A DNA stretch of 9,016 nucleotides. It comes from Thermoplasmata archaeon (lineage in GTDB: Archaea > Thermoplasmatota > E2 > UBA202 > JdFR-43). The DNA lies in the NCBI GenBank assembly GCA_021163175.1, contig JAGGXG010000132.1, forward strand, positions 1 to 9,016, read 5' to 3'. A program made the position numbers and the translations under genes. The notes below the pieces were generated by a model. The model did not search any database. It saw only the letters and a program-made list of their open reading frames with translations, and had not been told where the DNA came from. Of this stretch, positions 5,598 through 9,016 are shown in pieces. Within the stretch, counting starts at the first letter, position 1. Each line of letters begins with the position of its first letter.

Positions 5598-6107
5598 ATG
5601 TCGAGGAAGCCAGCGCGAATGTATAGAGACATCAGAGGCAGAGTCACTACAAGAAAGGAATACATTGGTGGAGTTCCAAATCCAAGGATAAGTCAGTTTG
5701 ATCTGGGCAATCTTACGGCAGAATTTCCTGTTGAAGTCACACTTTTTGCAAAGGAGAAATGCAATATATTGCATCGTGCTTTAGAGGCTGCCCGTGTTGC
5801 AGCAAACCGCTACATCGTAAGCAAAGCTGGAAAATCAAATTACAGAATGAAAATAAGGATTTATCCTCACGTCGTCGTAAGAGAAAACAAGCAAGCAACG
5901 GGAGCAGGAGCAGATAGAGTTTCGCAGGGAATGCGCAAGGCGTACGGAAAGCCAGTCGGAACTGCTGCCCGCGTCAAAGAAGGGCAGAAATTGATAACGA
6001 TATGGACAACGCCCGAGAATGTGCAATTTGCTAAGGAGGCTTTGAGAAGAGCAAATGCGAAGCTTCCAACGCCCTGCGGGATTGAAATAAAAGAAGTTAG
6101 CTCTTAG
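5598..6107 (+). CDS. rpl10e: Large ribosomal subunit protein L10e (uL16 family)
   Basis: This is the archaeal/eukaryotic counterpart of bacterial L16. It sits near the A-site tRNA elbow of the 50S subunit and helps organise the central part of 23S rRNA. The 169 residues cover the full family length: MSRKPARMYRDIRG at the start, YIGGVPNPRISQFDLGN, the CNILHRALEAARVAANRYI helix, IYPHVVVRENKQATGAGADR with the flexible internal loop, GMRKAYGKPVGTAARV and a TPCGIEI ending. The ATG at 5598 follows a strong TATA box at leaderless spacing and gives the expected N-terminus. The gene stands alone rather than in a ribosomal operon, and its stop overlaps the leuS stop by 4 nt on the opposite strand. Confidence 0.97.
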   Translation: MSRKPARMYRDIRGRVTTRKEYIGGVPNPRISQFDLGNLTAEFPVEVTLFAKEKCNILHRALEAARVAANRYIVSKAGKSNYRMKIRIYPHVVVRENKQATGAGADRVSQGMRKAYGKPVGTAARVKEGQKLITIWTTPENVQFAKEALRRANAKLPTPCGIEIKEVSS

Positions 6108-8860
6108 CTTTCAATATATATGGCGGGTCTTAAAGGCATTGCCTGCTCTTTTTTTGAAGCAGGATCATATGTTGCATTTTCATCCATTATTTCAACTTCG
6201 CAACCTATCTCCTTTTCAATGAATTCTCTTGAATCTTTTATATAATCAAACTCATTCACTCTCTTAAATTCCATTTTTTTCATGTCTTCTATTAACTTTG
6301 CTGCATATTTCGATGCCTTTTTCATATCCATTCCAATTTTTTTTGCTTCCATCATCAAATTTTTCATGTTCAGTTTTCCTTCCTTCTTCAATTCATTTGC
6401 TATCTCAACAATCTTCCATTTCCATTGTGGGGCAACGTATATAAAAACTTTTTTTGGCTGAATTTTTGTAACCTTCTTTATCTCTTCTATATCATTTATC
6501 GTCTTTATCAGCAGTTCTTCATTTATTAAAACCTCTTCATTTATTTCCCCTGCCTCTGGATATTGCTGCAATGATACAAAGCCGTCTTTGCCAAGTTTTT
6601 CCCACATCTCTTCTGCAATATGGGGCGTAAATGGAGCCATTGCTTTTATCCATTGTTCAACAACGTTTTCTATAATCTCCTTATTCTTTCCACCTCTCCT
6701 CACATACCATTGAAGGATGGAGTAGATATTAAAATAGATGGAATTCGATGCTTTTCTGAATTCATATTCTTTCATCGCTTCTTCAACACTTTTCAATTCC
6801 TTATTAAAAGCCGAAACAAGCCATTCATCTATCCTGCTTTTCCCTCCATCAATCTTCAACAGTTCCTCAAAGAAAGTCCATATTTTTATTAGCCTTTTTT
6901 TGTATTGCTCAACAGCATTTCCATCCCATTCAACATCGACGAAAGGGGAGGCGGCATGAGCATAGTAAAGGCGCATGGTATCCACGCCATATTTTTTACT
7001 TGCTCCAGGAATGGGCTCTGCCCCACCTTTTGATTTTGATATTTTCTCGCCCTGCTGCTGCGTCACCCACCAGTTTACGAATATGCCGCGGGGCCAGTGC
7101 CGCTTTTCCATTATTGCAACATGATTCATTATGAAAACAGGGAAATGGACCGTTTTATGTTCCTTGCCCCCGAGATTTATATCGACCGGATACCAGTAGA
7201 GGAAGTCATCTCTTATTTTCTTCCATGTTTCGTTTTTTGCTTCTCCTTTTCCGAGGAAGACGTAATCAAAGAAATCGTTATTCATTTCCTCTGGCTTTAT
7301 TTCTCCATTATTAACATATTTTGAAATGATGTAATATGCAGGATATAGCGTTGAGTCAGAAATCGGCTCTACAACCCATCCTTTTTTGAATGGAAATTCT
7401 GTTCCAAGCCAGGAGCCTTGCCTTATACATGCCCTGTCTCCAAACCAGTCCAGAACTTTTGGCAATTCCTCTTTGTATTCAGAAGGATATATATTCATGT
7501 TTTTAACATGCTCCTTGCTTTTTTCCGTTAGCTCTTCATCACTATACCTTATAAACCACTGATCAGGAATCTTTTTGATTATAACTTCTGCTCCACATCT
7601 GCATATAACCCTCTTTGAAAACTCTCTCATTATTGCAGCTTCATTTCTTTGCAGCATCTTTTCTTTTATTTCATCCTTAACCTCATTTATCTTCCTTCCA
7701 GCATATTCCATGCAATTCTCATTCATTATTCCATTATGGAACTCCTCTTTGTATATGATTTGAGTTGCCTCTTCAAGACGCTCATCATGCTGATCCTTTA
7801 TGCCCATCTTTTCGACTATTTCCTTTGCTGGAATTTCATATCCCTTGATTTTTATTATAACGATTGGTTCAACGGGCATTTTCATGTCGCGTAAGGCAAC
7901 GTAGTCATATGGAGCATGGGCGGGCACACTCATGACAACGCCTGTTGCAACGCTTGTATCGACAAATTTTGCATCATATATTGGCACTTCCTTTTCAATT
8001 AGAGGAGCCACACATTTTTTGCCGACCAGCTCGCTACCTTTAATTTTTTCAATAACCTCTACACCATCCATCTGATGCTTTAATTTAAATGCAGCCTTCT
8101 CAGACACAATCCATTTCTCATTGCCAACTCTAGCGATGACATAGTCCTCGCTCCCATTCACCCACATGTTCGTAACGCCAAAAATTGTTTCAGGCCGCAG
8201 GGTGGCGGCAGGCAGAATATAGCCATCCATTTTGAATTTTATGAGCGTGAATTCCAGAATTTCGGCATCTCCACCCTGCGATATATCCGTTTCAGATTTA
8301 TCGACTGCAACTGGACCGCAATTCGGGCAATATGGAGCGTAATGAGGCTTTTGAATCAGCAAGTCAAGCTCTTTCAATTTATAAAATTGCCACTGGATGA
8401 ATTTTTTATAACCGGGCGAGATGGTATCCATGAGGCGGGTGTAATCGATGAGGAAACCGAATTTTTTCCAGTATTCCTCGACATATACATTGCTGAAATA
8501 TTTTACAACTTCTATTGGATCAGAAAGTTTTTTTATTATCTCTTCAGGACAACCATTGCTACGCAAATATTGCAATGTTTTTTCGTCGCCTCTTTCCACC
8601 TTTTTTGCAAGGCTTACAGCTGGTAAACCAGTTGCATGGAAACCAGCTGGAAAAATAACATCGTAACCATTCATTCTTTTATATCTTGCAATTATATCTG
8701 AATAGGTAAAGCCTCGCATATGCCCTACATGAAGATAACCCGATATACCAGGATATGCAAAATGAATGAAAAATTTCTTACCTTTTTCTTTTCTTGCCTC
8801 GTAAATTTTTTCATCAAACCATCTTTTCTGCCATTTCTTCTCTATTTCTTCAAATTCCAT
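6104..8860 (-). CDS. leuS: Leucyl-tRNA synthetase, archaeal type
   Basis: This class I synthetase charges tRNA-Leu with leucine using ATP and edits misacylated tRNA. The 918-residue product carries HVGH (about 44-47, the HIGH motif), a CPNC knuckle near residue 178, and the CP1 editing domain, which includes TLRPETIFG (about 221-229) and ATGVVMSVPAHAPYDY (about 305-320) with the conserved Asp. Then follow a second Cys cluster (CRCG, about 420), WFGDRACIRQGSWLGTEFPF, the KISKS ATP-binding loop (606-610; Ile replaces the usual Met), a helical tRNA-binding domain and the archaeal C-terminal extension. The first ATG, 8860, is used; a TTG immediately before it would add one Met only. A TATA box sits about 25 nt upstream with no Shine-Dalgarno site. 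The 3' end overlaps L10e by 4 nt, tail-to-tail. Confidence 0.97.
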   Translation of the reverse strand: MEFEEIEKKWQKRWFDEKIYEARKEKGKKFFIHFAYPGISGYLHVGHMRGFTYSDIIARYKRMNGYDVIFPAGFHATGLPAVSLAKKVERGDEKTLQYLRSNGCPEEIIKKLSDPIEVVKYFSNVYVEEYWKKFGFLIDYTRLMDTISPGYKKFIQWQFYKLKELDLLIQKPHYAPYCPNCGPVAVDKSETDISQGGDAEILEFTLIKFKMDGYILPAATLRPETIFGVTNMWVNGSEDYVIARVGNEKWIVSEKAAFKLKHQMDGVEVIEKIKGSELVGKKCVAPLIEKEVPIYDAKFVDTSVATGVVMSVPAHAPYDYVALRDMKMPVEPIVIIKIKGYEIPAKEIVEKMGIKDQHDERLEEATQIIYKEEFHNGIMNENCMEYAGRKINEVKDEIKEKMLQRNEAAIMREFSKRVICRCGAEVIIKKIPDQWFIRYSDEELTEKSKEHVKNMNIYPSEYKEELPKVLDWFGDRACIRQGSWLGTEFPFKKGWVVEPISDSTLYPAYYIISKYVNNGEIKPEEMNNDFFDYVFLGKGEAKNETWKKIRDDFLYWYPVDINLGGKEHKTVHFPVFIMNHVAIMEKRHWPRGIFVNWWVTQQQGEKISKSKGGAEPIPGASKKYGVDTMRLYYAHAASPFVDVEWDGNAVEQYKKRLIKIWTFFEELLKIDGGKSRIDEWLVSAFNKELKSVEEAMKEYEFRKASNSIYFNIYSILQWYVRRGGKNKEIIENVVEQWIKAMAPFTPHIAEEMWEKLGKDGFVSLQQYPEAGEINEEVLINEELLIKTINDIEEIKKVTKIQPKKVFIYVAPQWKWKIVEIANELKKEGKLNMKNLMMEAKKIGMDMKKASKYAAKLIEDMKKMEFKRVNEFDYIKDSREFIEKEIGCEVEIMDENATYDPASKKEQAMPLRPAIYIES

Positions 8861-8880
8861 CAAGATTGAAAAAAATATGG

Positions 8881-8888
8881 TTATATAA
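8881..8888 (-). promoter_or_regulatory. TATA box for leuS
   Basis: TTATATAA is palindromic, so it could serve either strand. On the minus strand its centre is about 25 nt before the leuS ATG at 8860, consistent with a leaderless leuS transcript. Confidence 0.55.
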
Positions 8889-8918
8889 TGGTTATGAAAC
8901 CAAGCTTAAGCCCAAAGA

Positions 8919-8925
8919 TTTAAAT
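8919..8925 (+). promoter_or_regulatory. TATA-like box for the gene starting at 8956
   Basis: TTTAAAT, preceded by CAAAGA, is centred about 34 nt before the ATG at 8956. This predicts a short untranslated leader of roughly 8-10 nt, unlike the leaderless spacing of most genes here. Confidence 0.4.
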
Positions 8926-8955
8926 CCGATGAAGTTATACATTTGGATTGATAAA

Positions 8956-9016
8956 ATGGTGGAATATGAAATAATAGAAGCAAAGGAAATAAAATTTGGG
9001 AGAAATAATTTTATAG
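8956..9016 (+). CDS. 5' end of an unidentified protein (partial)
   Basis: Twenty codons are inside the window, beginning MVEYEIIEAKEIKFGRNNFI, and the frame runs off the right edge without a stop. The gene is divergent from leuS, with TATA-like boxes for both in the 95 nt between the start codons. The composition (acidic-basic, then FGRNNFI) looks like an ordinary soluble protein, but the family cannot be named from this fragment. Confidence 0.6.
   Translation, partial: MVEYEIIEAKEIKFGRNNFI

Noticed and set aside
7040..7054. KISKS in place of KMSKS in leucyl-tRNA synthetase considered as a defect.
   Set aside because: Ile for Met at this place is a conservative change tolerated in class I synthetases, and all other motifs are intact.

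Overview
The window is AT-rich archaeal chromosomal DNA. Archaeal origin is shown by the ribosomal protein L10e (archaeal/eukaryotic form of uL16), an archaeal tRNA C56 2'-O-methyltransferase (Trm56), an archaeal-type leucyl-tRNA synthetase, and TATA boxes placed 22-27 nt before most start codons. I see no bacterial -35/-10 promoters. The lineage is not fixed. A euryarchaeal, possibly Thermoplasmata-like, organism is a weak inference from the full-length PurA, the leaderless gene style and a surface-protein remnant.

Layout. At the left edge is the 5' end of an unidentified minus-strand gene (start at 59), divergent from a plus-strand run: a 52-residue Cys-rich protein (168-326), a four-helix membrane protein (373-762), a Trm56 methyltransferase fused to an HD phosphohydrolase domain (750-1781), and a second, separate HD phosphohydrolase (1804-2343). 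This run meets head-on, with a 20-nt overlap of coding ends, a minus-strand pair: a coiled-coil protein (3580-4470) followed by adenylosuccinate synthetase purA (2324-3580), whose stop and start share one base. Between 4471 and 5261 lies a roughly 0.8-kb stretch of decayed sequence. It holds a plus-strand remnant of a fibronectin-like surface protein, an unassigned block, and a minus-strand transposase-like remnant. Next is a SemiSWEET/PQ-loop transporter gene broken by one extra base (5262-5505), divergent from the L10e gene (5598-6107). L10e overlaps leuS (6104-8860, minus) tail-to-tail by 4 nt. The right edge has the first 20 codons of an unidentified plus-strand gene (from 8956), divergent from leuS.

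The intact genes serve core functions: tRNA modification, tRNA charging, the ribosome and purine synthesis. No intact mobile element, CRISPR array, tRNA or rRNA was seen. The points most worth a second look are the Trm56-HD fusion next to a second HD enzyme, the single-base break in the PQ-loop gene, the remnant block at 4556-5228, the unlisted Cys-rich small protein, and the very uniform TATA-to-ATG spacing, which implies leaderless mRNAs and corrects several start codons.
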